A stretch of 64,000 bases of DNA from JACVRN01 sp035276685 (GTDB lineage: Bacteria; Acidobacteriota; Blastocatellia; Pyrinomonadales; Pyrinomonadaceae): contig DATELK010000064.1 in NCBI GenBank assembly GCA_035276685.1, positions 4,758-68,757 of the forward strand, in the 5' to 3' direction. The notes under the pieces are model-generated. The model had not been told where the DNA came from. It did not search any database and saw only the letters and a list, made by a program, of their open reading frames with translations. Positions within the stretch are counted from its first letter, which is position 1; each line of letters starts with the position of its first letter. Positions 8,955 to 18,377 of this stretch are shown in pieces. The translations under genes and the position numbers were made by a program.

Positions 8955-11900
8955 ATGCAGGAAATCAACGGTAACAGCAGCAACGGACTGATGCTCGTGG
9001 GCATAGGCGCGTCCGCCGGGGGCGTTGACGCACTGCTGCTCTTCTTCGAGCACATGCCTGAGGACGGCGAGCTGGCCTTCGCCGTTGTCCTTCACACGAC
9101 GCCGGAGCACGAGAGCCATCTGGCCGAAGTGTTGCAGACCAGGACGCGCATGCCCGTCACGCAGGTGGAGGATGCGGCGCGCATAGAGCGCAACCGCGTC
9201 TACTGCGTCCCGCCGGATAAGGGCGTGAGCATCGTTGACGGTCACTTCAGGCTCCTAGAGCTTGAAGTGACCGACGGCGCAAAGGCCGCGCCGATTGATA
9301 TCTTCTTCCGCGAGGTGGCTCAGGCCTACAAGGACAAGGCCATAGCGGTCTTGCTTTCGGGCGCGGGCGCGGACGGCTCCATAGGGCTCAAGAGCATACA
9401 CGAAGAGGGCGGCGTCTCTCTTGTTCAAGACCCTGCCGAGGCGCAGCACAGCGCCATGCCTCGCGCGGCCATCGCGACGGGCTTCGTGGATTTCATACTG
9501 CCCGTGTCGTCCATGCCGCAGAAGCTCATCTCGCTGAGGCGCAACGCCGAGCGCATACAGCTGCCTTCGCCCGAAGGCCCGCCGCGCGGCTTTGAGGAGG
9601 ACGCGCTCAGAGAGCTGCTGGCGCTGCTTCGCGCACGCACGCGCCACGACTTCACCAACTACAAGCGCTCGACACTGCTGCGCCGCGTAGAGCGCCGCCT
9701 ACAGGTCACGGAATCGGAAGACCTGCGCGACTACATCGAGCACATACGCCAGCACCCTGAAGAGCTACAGGGTCTCCTGCGCGACCTGCTGATTAGCGTC
9801 ACCAACTTCTTCCGCGACCGTGAAGCCTTCGGCCGTCTTGAAACGGAGGTCATACCGCTTCTGTTCGCGGGCAAGGGACAGGGCGACCAGATTCGCGTCT
9901 GGGTGACGGGCTGCGCCACGGGCGAAGAGGCCTATTCCATGGCCATGCTGCTCACGGAGTACGCGGACAATTTGGCGAGCCCGCCGGGTCTACAGGTCTT
10001 CGCCACCGACATAGACGACGAGGCTCTGGCGCACGGCCGCGCGGGCGTCTACCCGAACACGATTGCGGCGGACGTGTCGGCCGAACGGCTCAAGCGCTTC
10101 TTCATACGAGAGGGACAGTACTACCGCGTCAGGCGGGAGCTGAGAGAGATGGTGCTGTTTGCGCCGCACAACATACTGCGCGACCCGCCCTTCTCTAAGC
10201 TCAACATGGTCAGCTGCCGGAACCTGCTCATCTACATCAACCGGAACATGCAGGAGCGCATACTGGAAATCTTCCACTTCGCTCTGAAGCCGGACGGCTT
10301 TCTCTTCCTTGGCACGTCGGAGTCTGCGGAAGGGCTGACGGACATCTTCACGCCGATTGACAAGAAGTACCGCATCTTCAGGCGCAGCGAGGACGGCACC
10401 GCCTTCAAGGCGGCCGCGCCGCCGCCCGTGCCGGGCGAGTGGGTGCCGCGCCCCGCGCTGCTTCCGCAACTGCCGCAGGAGAGCACGCGGGCCGAAGGCT
10501 TCTCTTACGGCGAGATGCACTACCGCATGCTAGAAGCCCTCGCGCCGCCGAGCGTGCTCGTCAACTCTGATTACGACATAGTTCACCTGAGCGAGCAGGC
10601 GGGACGTTTCCTGCAAATGTCGGGCGGCGAGCCTTCGCGCAACCTGCTGAAGGTGGCGCACCCCGACCTGAGGCTTGAGCTACGCTCGCTGATGATTTCC
10701 GCCGGGCAGGAGGGCAATGCCGCGACCAGTAACGTGGTAGTCAATATGGATGGCGGGCAGCGCTTGGTACGCATCAAGGTGCGCCCGCTCGCCTCTCATC
10801 CCGGCCAGTCCGGTTTCATGCTCGTGCTCTTTGAAGAGATGGAGACGGCCCCGGCCGAGGGCGATGGCAGCACGGAGCAGGCTCCTGCTATCCAGCCGGC
10901 CAGCGCGCTTGAGCCCATCGTGCGACAGCTTGAGTTAGAGCTTGAGCGCACGCGCGACCAGCTTCGCGCCACCATAGAAGAGTACGAGACCTCTACCGAA
11001 GAGCTGAAGGCCTCGAACGAAGAGCTTCAGGCCATGAACGAGGAGCTGCGCTCTGCGAGCGAAGAGCTTGAGACGGGCAAGGAGGAGCTGCAATCGGTCA
11101 ACGAAGAGCTGACGACGCTTAACACCGAGCTGCGCGAGAAGGTCGAGGAGATTGGGCGCTCCAACTCTGACCTTCAGAACCTGATGGCCTCGACGCGCAT
11201 CGCCACGCTCTTTCTGGACAGGAGCCAGCGGCTCAAGCGCTACACTCCGACCGCGCAGGAGCTATTCAACATCATCCCCGGCGACGTGGGACGACCCCTG
11301 GCGCACGTCACGCACAGGCTGGACTACGGCGGGCTGGTCGAAGACGCCGAGCGCGTGCTGAGTGAGCTGGCGACGGTCGAGCGCGAGGTGTCCACCACGG
11401 ACGGGCGCTGGCTCACGGCCCGCCTGATGCCCTACCGCAACCAGGACGACAAGATAGACGGCGTCGTCCTCACCTTCACAGACATACACGAGCGCAAGCG
11501 CGCGGAAGAAGAGCTGCGCGTCTCGGAAGAGCGGCTGCGCCTCGTGGTCGAGACCGCGAAAGACTATGCCATCATCATCATGGACGCCGAAGGGCGCTTC
11601 ACGGACTGGAACACCGGGGCAGAGAAGATATTCGGCTACACCAGAGAGGAAGCGATAGGACGGCCGACCGAGCTTATCTTCACGCCCGAAGACCGGGCCG
11701 AGGGTGCGCCCGAACGGGAGATGCGTACCGCAGACCGCGAGGGCAGCGCGCGTGACGAGCGCTGGCATCTACGCAAGGACGGCTCGCGCTTCTACTGTAG
11801 CGGCGTCATGGTAGCTTTGCGTCTGGGGCGCGGCTACGCAAAGATAGCGCGCGACCTGACCACGCAGAAAGAGGCGCAGGACGAGCTGCAAAGGGGATGG

Positions 11901-12695
11901 GAAAAGCTGGACGAGCACGTCAGACAGCGGACGGCGGAATTGGCTGAAGCCAATTCCGCCCTCAAAGCGGAGATTAGCAGCCGCCGCCGCATAGAGCAGG
12001 AGCGCATGGAACTGCTGCGACGCATCGTCTCCACACAGGAGGACGAGCGACGTAGAATCGCGCGCGAGCTTCACGACCAGTTGGGCCAGCTGCTGACGGC
12101 GCTGCGGCTCAGGCTCGAAGGCTTAAGCGAAGAGGCTGGCAAGCGCTCCAAGTTCAAGGGCAGGATTGCGGAGCTTGTAGACATTGCCCGGCGACTCGAC
12201 ACGGACGTTGACTTCCTCGCGTGGGAGTTGCGGCCGACGGCGCTCGACGACCTCGGGCTCATCGTAGCCCTCTCCAACTACGCGAAGGAGTGGACGAATC
12301 ACTTCGGCGTCAGGGTAAACTTTCACTCGACGGGCCTCGGCGACGCGCGTCTTGAGCCGCTCATAGAGACGAACCTCTACCGCATCGCGCAGGAGGCGCT
12401 GAACAACGTCTCCAAGCACGCAGGGGCGACCAGCGTTGACCTGCTGCTCGAACGCCGCGACAGTCACGTAGTCCTCATCATAGAGGATAACGGTCGCGGC
12501 TTCGACCCAGGAGGGGTCGAAGCCGTCCGCGAGGGGCGCGGCATGGGCCTTATAGGGATGCGCGAGCGCGCCGCTCTCGTCGGCGGCACCGTAGAGATAG
12601 AGAGCGCGCCCGACGAGGGCACGACCATCTTCGTGCGCGTTCCCATGAAGACGGATGCTCTGGACTCGGCGGACTTACGAGAGGAGGGCGCATGA
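8955..12695 (+). CDS. CheB-CheR-PAS-histidine kinase fusion
   Basis: 1246-residue hybrid sensor. Domains in order: CheB methylesterase (about 10-190; Ser 20 in GASAGG, His 47, Asp 139 in SGAGADG); CheR N-terminal helices and methyltransferase (about 210-475; TGCATGEEAYSMA near 316-330); a spacer; a Glu-rich coiled coil (about 668-735); two PAS domains (about 740-980); a second coiled coil; a NarX-type kinase domain with phospho-acceptor His near 1038 in ARELHDQLGQ; and a HATPase domain ending in DEGTTIFVRVP. Its stop overlaps the start of a LuxR-type response regulator (ATGA), so the two form one unit. Stimulus unknown. Confidence 0.93.
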   Translation: MQEINGNSSNGLMLVGIGASAGGVDALLLFFEHMPEDGELAFAVVLHTTPEHESHLAEVLQTRTRMPVTQVEDAARIERNRVYCVPPDKGVSIVDGHFRLLELEVTDGAKAAPIDIFFREVAQAYKDKAIAVLLSGAGADGSIGLKSIHEEGGVSLVQDPAEAQHSAMPRAAIATGFVDFILPVSSMPQKLISLRRNAERIQLPSPEGPPRGFEEDALRELLALLRARTRHDFTNYKRSTLLRRVERRLQVTESEDLRDYIEHIRQHPEELQGLLRDLLISVTNFFRDREAFGRLETEVIPLLFAGKGQGDQIRVWVTGCATGEEAYSMAMLLTEYADNLASPPGLQVFATDIDDEALAHGRAGVYPNTIAADVSAERLKRFFIREGQYYRVRRELREMVLFAPHNILRDPPFSKLNMVSCRNLLIYINRNMQERILEIFHFALKPDGFLFLGTSESAEGLTDIFTPIDKKYRIFRRSEDGTAFKAAAPPPVPGEWVPRPALLPQLPQESTRAEGFSYGEMHYRMLEALAPPSVLVNSDYDIVHLSEQAGRFLQMSGGEPSRNLLKVAHPDLRLELRSLMISAGQEGNAATSNVVVNMDGGQRLVRIKVRPLASHPGQSGFMLVLFEEMETAPAEGDGSTEQAPAIQPASALEPIVRQLELELERTRDQLRATIEEYETSTEELKASNEELQAMNEELRSASEELETGKEELQSVNEELTTLNTELREKVEEIGRSNSDLQNLMASTRIATLFLDRSQRLKRYTPTAQELFNIIPGDVGRPLAHVTHRLDYGGLVEDAERVLSELATVEREVSTTDGRWLTARLMPYRNQDDKIDGVVLTFTDIHERKRAEEELRVSEERLRLVVETAKDYAIIIMDAEGRFTDWNTGAEKIFGYTREEAIGRPTELIFTPEDRAEGAPEREMRTADREGSARDERWHLRKDGSRFYCSGVMVALRLGRGYAKIARDLTTQKEAQDELQRGWEKLDEHVRQRTAELAEANSALKAEISSRRRIEQERMELLRRIVSTQEDERRRIARELHDQLGQLLTALRLRLEGLSEEAGKRSKFKGRIAELVDIARRLDTDVDFLAWELRPTALDDLGLIVALSNYAKEWTNHFGVRVNFHSTGLGDARLEPLIETNLYRIAQEALNNVSKHAGATSVDLLLERRDSHVVLIIEDNGRGFDPGGVEAVREGRGMGLIGMRERAALVGGTVEIESAPDEGTTIFVRVPMKTDALDSADLREEGA

Positions 12696-13345
12696 GCAGG
12701 CTGCGTATCTTTCTGGCAGACGACCACGCCATGCTTCGCGAAGGTCTGAAGACGCTCGTGGACTCGCAGGACGACATGGAGTGCGTGGGCGAGGCTTCGG
12801 ACGGGCGCGCGGCCGTGCAGGGCGTCTCTGAGCTTCTGCCGGACGTGGCGGTGATGGACGTTTCCATGCCGGAGCTAAACGGCCTTCAGGCGGCCAAGAC
12901 CATCAAGCGCTGCTGCCCCGACGTGAACATCCTGACCCTGACTCGGCACACGGACGACGGCTACCTTCAACAGCTACTGAAGGCGGGCGTCTCCGGCTAC
13001 GTGCTTAAGCAGAGCGCCTCGAACGTTCTGCTCACGGCCATACGCGCCGTCGCCACAGGCCAGAGATTCCTTGACCCGGCCATCACGGCCAAAGTCATAG
13101 GCAGCTACGTAGGCAAGTCAGTCAGCAAGAACGCGCCCTCGCCTTCCGAGCTAAGCGAGCGCGAGCAGGAGGCGCTTCGCATGATTGCATGGGGCTACAG
13201 CAACAAGGAGGTCGCCTCGCGCATGGAGATAAGCGTCAAGACGGTGGAAGTCCACAAGGCCAACGCCATGCGAAAGCTAGGCATGCGGAGCCGCATAGAC
13301 ATAGTGCGCTACGCTCTGCTGCAAGGCTGGCTTCAGGACACCTGA
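12692..13345 (+). CDS. NarL/FixJ-type response regulator
   Basis: 217 residues: receiver domain (1-120; acidic pair in LADDH, phospho-Asp in VMDVSMPELNG, Lys in YVLKQS) and a LuxR-type helix-turn-helix (about 150-215; LSEREQEALRMIAWGYSNK and KTVEVHKANAMRKLG). The start overlaps the kinase stop by 4 bases, with GAGGAGGG upstream as ribosome site. It is the obvious partner of the preceding HisKA_3-type kinase. Confidence 0.94.
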   Translation: MSRLRIFLADDHAMLREGLKTLVDSQDDMECVGEASDGRAAVQGVSELLPDVAVMDVSMPELNGLQAAKTIKRCCPDVNILTLTRHTDDGYLQQLLKAGVSGYVLKQSASNVLLTAIRAVATGQRFLDPAITAKVIGSYVGKSVSKNAPSPSELSEREQEALRMIAWGYSNKEVASRMEISVKTVEVHKANAMRKLGMRSRIDIVRYALLQGWLQDT

Positions 13346-13461
13346 CGAGCGCCGGTTTTAATCACGCCTATAAAGTTAACTTCCCGACAGACGGCAGCCT
13401 TTTATCTAATTTATAATTTTAGCCAGTCGTTCTAATTTCTGGCTTCGACGGCTGGCATACG

Positions 13462-13686
13462 ATGAATCTACGCGACGCATACCGCATCCTTGAGCTTGCA
13501 CAGGCGGAATACAAAAGGATTCACCTTACTTGCGAGAGGCAAAGGGAGATGATTGCGCGCCAGCGCGAAATGCTCTCGAAAATAAGCAGCCCCCTTATCT
13601 CTGCCGACGGCGACAACAAGCCTCTCGATAAGCCTTCCACCGAAGAGACGCGCGAGCTTGATAAAGAGGCTGTTGCAGCGGAATAA
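13462..13686 (+). CDS. Small hypothetical protein
   Basis: 74 residues, strongly charged and helical (repeated Arg-Gln-Arg-Glu-Met around residues 27-40), then an acidic tail. It resembles a short coiled coil. No family recognised. It sits between the regulator and the first Crp/Fnr gene on the same strand. No strong ribosome site, so expression is uncertain. Confidence 0.5.
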   Translation: MNLRDAYRILELAQAEYKRIHLTCERQREMIARQREMLSKISSPLISADGDNKPLDKPSTEETRELDKEAVAAE

Positions 13687-13861
13687 ATCTTTAAGCAGCC
13701 CTGCGGCTCCCGCACTTCCCGCCACGTTTCTCTCTGTTCGCTACAGCACAGACTCGGTTTCGATGCGTACCGACTGGGTATCAGGGCGTACCGACTTCCG
13801 CCCCCTCGGCTGGCTAAATTTTCAGCATCCCCGCAGCCCGTAATTTTAAGGAGCACCTGTT

Positions 13862-14608
13862 ATGCCCGAGCGGAAGGAGAATCTGCTGCTGGCTGCGCTG
13901 CCAGAGGATGAGCGCCAGCGGCTTGAGCCGTTTTTGAGATGGACGAAGGTAGAGCTGCACGAGCCGCTCATAGAGCCTGACGAGCCAATCGAGATTGTCT
14001 TCTTCCCTTACGACGCCGTCACTTCCACGATTCAGGAGATGGAGGACGGCGGAAGCATTGAGACGGGCCTGATGGGTGTCGAAGGCATGATAGGCATTCA
14101 GTTCTGGCTGCGTATGCCTTCAACGCCTACGCGAACCGTCGTGCAGGTGGACGGCAGCGGCCACGTGATGAGCAGCGCGGACTTCAAGCGCGAGGTCATG
14201 GACAAACCTTCTTCACTGCTCAACATCCTTGTAGCGCGCTACACGCATGCCTTCCTCACTATGACTTCGACCGTCGCGGCCTGCAACCGCCTGCACACCA
14301 TAGACCAGCGCATGTGCCGCTGGCTCATGCTCATTCATAACCGCGCCCGGCGCGACGAGTTTCCCATGCGGCAGGAGTTCATAGCGCAGATGCTTGGCGT
14401 GCACCGGCCCACGATTTCCACCGCCGCAGGCATGTTGCAGAAGGCGGGGCTCATTAGCTACACGCGCGGGCAGATGAAGATACTCGACGCGGAAGGACTG
14501 CTCGCGGGCTCGTGCGAGTGTCTTGAGCTGATGGAGTCACAGATGGATAGAGTCTTTGACACGCCCTGGCGAAGGCTCGCCAAACGGAAGGACAGAATGG
14601 ATGGATAA
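13862..14608 (+). CDS. Crp/Fnr family transcription regulator (1)
   Basis: 248 residues: a cyclic-nucleotide-binding-like beta-roll (about 20-125, with FFPYDAVTS and TGLMGVEGMIG) and a C-terminal winged helix (about 165-225; EFIAQMLGVHRPTISTAAGML). The roll lacks the Arg of the CRP phosphate-binding cassette, and no Fe-S cysteine cluster is seen at the N terminus, so the signal is unknown. It ends with a CECLEL motif shared as CECY with the two further Crp/Fnr proteins downstream. AAGGAG ribosome site about 12 bases upstream. Confidence 0.9.
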   Translation: MPERKENLLLAALPEDERQRLEPFLRWTKVELHEPLIEPDEPIEIVFFPYDAVTSTIQEMEDGGSIETGLMGVEGMIGIQFWLRMPSTPTRTVVQVDGSGHVMSSADFKREVMDKPSSLLNILVARYTHAFLTMTSTVAACNRLHTIDQRMCRWLMLIHNRARRDEFPMRQEFIAQMLGVHRPTISTAAGMLQKAGLISYTRGQMKILDAEGLLAGSCECLELMESQMDRVFDTPWRRLAKRKDRMDG

Positions 14609-15028
14609 GGAAGCACCTTTAGAGAAGCTTTTACGGGGCAAGCAAGCCAGCTCTCAATCCTGATCTCCTCAGTTCATATCTCTAATCGCCGCAGAGGCCG
14701 GGTTATGACCCAAACCCACCTGCCCTTTTGTCATTAGCAAACAGTTTTTGTCTTTTGTCGGTACGCTCTCTGGAATAGTCGTAAACTTTTCCGGCAAAGC
14801 GGCTTCCGCCGGATGAATTGAGAAGCTTCCTTCAGTTAACTTTTTAACCGATTAGGGTAAATCCCTACTGAATCGGCGCACCTTCCTGATATTCAAAGCC
14901 TCCCGCTCGGCTCTATAGTACGCGAGTCTAAAATAGAATCCGGCTTTACTGTTTGTGACGGCAATCCACTGGCCTGAAACTCTAACAAGTGCGGACTAGC
15001 GCCCCGCCCTTCTCTTAATCTCACTACC
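14609..15028. other. 420-base intergenic region, no assigned feature
   Basis: The stretch between the first Crp/Fnr gene and the lone receiver gene is AT-richer than its surroundings. It contains short dyads (TTAGGGTAAATCCCTA near 14853-14868 and a GTTAACTTTTTAAC near 14836) that could be regulatory. No ORF, tRNA or terminator with a clear T-tract was found. Confidence 0.5.
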
Positions 15029-15484
15029 ATGAATGGTTTTTTGGCCGAACCTGAGAAGAACAGTGACTCCCTCTCGCGGGACGGCGAATCGGCGAGCGAC
15101 GGCCGCAAGCCGCTCGTGCTGGTGGTGGAAGACCACGAGGACACGCGCTTTCTGATTACGTACCTTCTGGGCGTGCGCGGCTGCGACGTGCGTGTGGCGG
15201 AGAACGGCGAAGAGGCCATACACATGGCAGAAGCCATGCGGCCCGGACTGGTGCTGATGGACATTAACCTGCCGCGCATGAACGGGCTCGCGGCCACGCG
15301 CAGGATGCGCCAGATAGCCGCGCTCAAGAGCGTCCCCGTAATCTTTCTCTCCGGCTACGCAGACGCCTCCTCGCGCGCAGAGGCGCTGGCCGAAGGCGGC
15401 GACGATTACCTCGTGAAGCCGTTCGCGCTCGCAGAGTTTGAGCGCATTCTGGAAAGGTACATAGGAAAGAGCGGCGGCCACTGA
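15029..15484 (+). CDS. Single-domain response regulator receiver
   Basis: 151 residues. A 28-residue polar leader precedes a complete receiver domain: acidic pair in VVEDHED, phospho-Asp in LMDINLPRMNG (about 79), Ser in IFLSGYAD, Lys in YLVKPF. There is no output domain, so it probably acts by protein contact, for example with a kinase or phosphotransfer protein. It leads a same-strand group with the PAS protein and two Crp/Fnr genes. Confidence 0.9.
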   Translation: MNGFLAEPEKNSDSLSRDGESASDGRKPLVLVVEDHEDTRFLITYLLGVRGCDVRVAENGEEAIHMAEAMRPGLVLMDINLPRMNGLAATRRMRQIAALKSVPVIFLSGYADASSRAEALAEGGDDYLVKPFALAEFERILERYIGKSGGH

Positions 15485-15521
15485 CGGCTGCCGCGCCGGG
15501 AATCGAACGGAAGTTGTTGTT

Positions 15522-15872
15522 ATGAACGCCTCGCAGATTGAAGAAAGAAACTTTTTCGGCCTCTTTGAGCTGGACGACGCAGGGACTGTGCTTTACTCAA
15601 GGGTAGAGCCAGACGGGCGCTCCTCGAACGGCGCGGGCGCAAGCCTCACCGGCCAGAACTTTTTCAAAGAGATAGTGCCGTGCGTCAACGGCGAAGAGCT
15701 GCGCAGGCGCATCACTCGTTTCGCTTCGAGCGAGATTCAGGCCGACAACTTCATATTCAACTGTCAGATTGAGAACGCCCCTCTAACCGTCCGTGTGCTG
15801 CTGGCGCGCATCAGCGAGCGCTCCAACGGCGAGAAGACGAAATCCATACTCGTTCATATTAGAAAACCTTAG
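15522..15872 (+). CDS. PAS protein resembling photoactive yellow protein
   Basis: 116 residues, a single PAS fold. The segment LTGQNFFKEIVPC (42-54) matches the photoactive yellow protein segment IGKNFFKDVAPC that ends in the chromophore cysteine. Counting from Cys 54, Tyr 25 and Glu 29 sit at places equivalent to PYP Tyr 42 and Glu 46, with the same 4-residue spacing between them but 2 extra residues before the cysteine. This is a read-through comparison from memory, not an alignment run. It could bind p-coumaric acid and sense blue light, or be an ordinary PAS domain that kept the cysteine. It lies 38 bases after the lone receiver gene and 58 before a Crp/Fnr gene. Confidence 0.75.
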   Translation: MNASQIEERNFFGLFELDDAGTVLYSRVEPDGRSSNGAGASLTGQNFFKEIVPCVNGEELRRRITRFASSEIQADNFIFNCQIENAPLTVRVLLARISERSNGEKTKSILVHIRKP

Positions 15873-15930
15873 ACACGAAATTTCCGGCACCTCCTCCACG
15901 CGGCCGGGAACTCTTTGAAACGGAGATTTG

Positions 15931-16749
15931 ATGATGAGTGAAGTAATAAACAAGAGCATCCTCACACGCAAAGACGTGCGCCTGGGACGACCCGATAGGA
16001 AATCCTCTTTCAATGCTCGCGCGGCGGCAATCCATCAGGGACAGAACGGAATTAAGAGCACCCCGTTCGGAGGACTGATGACCAACCGGCTGCTCGCGCG
16101 TCTTCCGGGCGAAGATTTCGCGCGCCTGCTGCCTTACATGGAGCCGGTCACGCTACAGGCGGGGCATTACCTCTACGGCCTGGGCAACAACATTGACCAT
16201 GTATACTTCCCTGAGACGGCCGTCATCTCGCACGTACATCTTCTGGAAGACGGCAACACGACGGAAGTCGCGCTCGTCGGCAAAGAAGGCATGACGGGCC
16301 TTTCTGCCGTCTTCAACGCGCCGCCCGCGAACTACTGGTCGCAGATCATCATAGGCGGCGGCGCTCTTAGAGTAGAGGTAGAAGTCCTCCTGGAGGACTT
16401 CTACCGCGGGCAAGCGATGCAAAGGCTCGTGCTCAACTACGCCAGCGAGCGCATAGCGCAGATTTCACAAAGGGCCGTCTGCAACGGCCGCCACACTCTC
16501 TCGGAGCGGCTTGCGACGTGGCTGCTGATGCTGCACGACAGAGCGGGCGACGGCCCGTTGCTGCTCACGCACGAAGAGATAGCGCGACACCTCGGCGCAC
16601 GCCGCGCCAGCATCTCCGTTGCCGCCACGCTGCTCAAGGACAGGCGCATCATCAGCTACAATCGCGGCCACATACGCATACTGGACAGGCAAACGCTTCT
16701 CAGCACGGCCTGCGAATGCTACGAAACGCTCGCACGATACAGCGAATAA
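15931..16749 (+). CDS. Crp/Fnr family transcription regulator (2)
   Basis: About 272 residues from the ATG at 15931 (a further ATG follows at once; CGGAGA lies about 6 bases upstream). Residues 1-45 are an extra leader before the typical start MTNRLLARLPGEDF; translation may really begin there, at 16078. The beta-roll shows VYFPETAVISH and EVALVGKEGMTG. The winged helix contains EEIARHLGARRASISVAATLL, and the tail has the shared CECYETL motif. Confidence 0.88.
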   Translation: MMSEVINKSILTRKDVRLGRPDRKSSFNARAAAIHQGQNGIKSTPFGGLMTNRLLARLPGEDFARLLPYMEPVTLQAGHYLYGLGNNIDHVYFPETAVISHVHLLEDGNTTEVALVGKEGMTGLSAVFNAPPANYWSQIIIGGGALRVEVEVLLEDFYRGQAMQRLVLNYASERIAQISQRAVCNGRHTLSERLATWLLMLHDRAGDGPLLLTHEEIARHLGARRASISVAATLLKDRRIISYNRGHIRILDRQTLLSTACECYETLARYSE

Positions 16750-16773
16750 AAGTTTGCGGAGACTCTTGAACTA

Positions 16774-17478
16774 ATGCCTGATGTCCGGTCGTCATTAAGC
16801 GGAAACCGCCTGCTCGATTCCATCTCGCCGGAAGAGTACGAGCGGCTCTCCGCGCATCTTAAAAGAGTCTCGTTGAGCCTGAGCGAAGTGCTCTTCAGGC
16901 CGGACGAGCGCATAAGTCACGCCTACTTTCCCACGACCTGCATCGTCTCGCTGCTGACGGAGCTTCAGGACGGGAGCGGGATGGAAGTGGGACTCGTCGG
17001 GCGCGAAGGCGTCGTGGGCATCTCCGCCATACTCGGCGGCGAAGAGACGAAGGTCGCCACCGTTCAGGCACAGGGCGAAGCGCTCAGGATAGAGGCCGGG
17101 CTGCTCAGGGAAGAGTTTCAGCAGGGCGGACTGCTGCAAAGGGCGCTCCTCAGGTACACGCACGCGCTGATGACTCAAATCTCTCAATCCGTAGTCTGCA
17201 ACGCGAGACACAACGTAGAGGGCAGGCTCGCGCGCTGGCTCCTGATGTATTTAGACCGCTCCGATACGAACGAGTTCGAGCTGACGCACGAGTTCATGGC
17301 AAACATGCTCGGCGTGCGCCGCCCCGGTGTGAGCGAGATAGCCAATAGGCTACAGGAGCGGGGACTGATTCGGTACCAGCGCGGCCGCGTAACCATCCTC
17401 AGCCGCGAGGGGCTTGAGGCGCTGGTCTGCGAATGCTACCCGATTGTCAAAGAGAAGTTCGAGAGCTTCCTGCTCTGA
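16774..17478 (+). CDS. Crp/Fnr family transcription regulator (3)
   Basis: 234 residues with the same plan as the previous gene: beta-roll (AYFPTTCIVSLL, EVGLVGREGVVG) and winged helix (EFMANMLGVRRPGVSEIANRL), then a VCECYPI tail. It follows the second Crp/Fnr gene by 24 bases and is probably a tandem duplicate. No canonical cAMP- or Fe-S-binding residues recognised. Confidence 0.9.
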   Translation: MPDVRSSLSGNRLLDSISPEEYERLSAHLKRVSLSLSEVLFRPDERISHAYFPTTCIVSLLTELQDGSGMEVGLVGREGVVGISAILGGEETKVATVQAQGEALRIEAGLLREEFQQGGLLQRALLRYTHALMTQISQSVVCNARHNVEGRLARWLLMYLDRSDTNEFELTHEFMANMLGVRRPGVSEIANRLQERGLIRYQRGRVTILSREGLEALVCECYPIVKEKFESFLL

Positions 17479-17482
17479 CGCT

Positions 17483-18100
17483 TCAACGCTCGGACTCGGC
17501 CTTTGAAACGTTCCTGCCTTTGGCCATCACGCCGTCCCAACGACTGACCACGTCCACGTGAATCCCTAACTGGTCAAGTGCGCGCTGCACTGTGTGGTTG
17601 ACCATGTCGTCTATCGTCTGCGGGCGGTTGTAGAAGGCTGGCACGGGCGGCAGTACAACAGCGCCCATCCTTGAGAGCTTCAGCATGTTCTCAAGATGTA
17701 TCTCGCTTAAGGGGGCTTCGCGTACCATCAGCACCAGCCGCCGCCGCTCCTTCAAGGTAACGTCAGCCGCGCGATGCACAAGGTTGTCGCCCATGCCGCC
17801 CGCGATTGCGCCGAGCGTCCTCACGCTGCAAGGGGCTATTATCATGCCCTCTGTCAGAAACGAGCCGCTTGAGATGCTCGCGCCCTGGTCTTGCGCCTGA
17901 TAGTGACTGGTAGCCATCTGCTGCACCTCTTCCATCGTGTAAGGCGTCTCGTGCAAGAGCGTGCGCGCGGCCCACTTGCTCATCACAAGATGAGTCTCTA
18001 TGCCCGTGCCTTCCAGAATTTGCAGCAGTCGCACGCCGAAGATGGTGCCGGTCGCGCCCGTCATGCCGACTACAAGTCTTCTGCCCGGTTTATCTGTCAT
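17483..18100 (-). CDS. ubiX: UbiX-family flavin prenyltransferase
   Basis: 205 residues from the ATG at 18100 (an in-frame TTG at 18109 is less likely). The N terminus has the flavin-binding VGMTGATGTIFGVRLLQIL, and SSGSFLTEGMIIAPCS matches the family's SGSF and APCS segments. UbiX-type enzymes make prenylated FMN for UbiD decarboxylases; no UbiD gene is in the window. It converges on the third Crp/Fnr gene with 4 bases between stop codons. Confidence 0.88.
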   Translation of the reverse strand: MTDKPGRRLVVGMTGATGTIFGVRLLQILEGTGIETHLVMSKWAARTLLHETPYTMEEVQQMATSHYQAQDQGASISSGSFLTEGMIIAPCSVRTLGAIAGGMGDNLVHRAADVTLKERRRLVLMVREAPLSEIHLENMLKLSRMGAVVLPPVPAFYNRPQTIDDMVNHTVQRALDQLGIHVDVVSRWDGVMAKGRNVSKAESER

Positions 18101-18377
18101 AGCTCGCAAGCATCCTTAAATTTTACTTGAAGACATAGAATCACAGTCCCGGCGTATTAGCCAAGCGCCCGTTGAACGTCCGCTGCCGTACACAATCTAA
18201 ATGCAATCAAATCTTCACCCGATTGCTGCACACTCCTCTTAAACAATCTGTATTTTCGTCTTTGTCCTAACATCTACACCGGAAAAGTTCATTGTTATTT
18301 TAGGTAGTAAACCTCGCTCTAAAAAAAGTTCGTTCAATTCAGCACGGTCACTCTCTCCCGACGGAGGACAGACAGTA

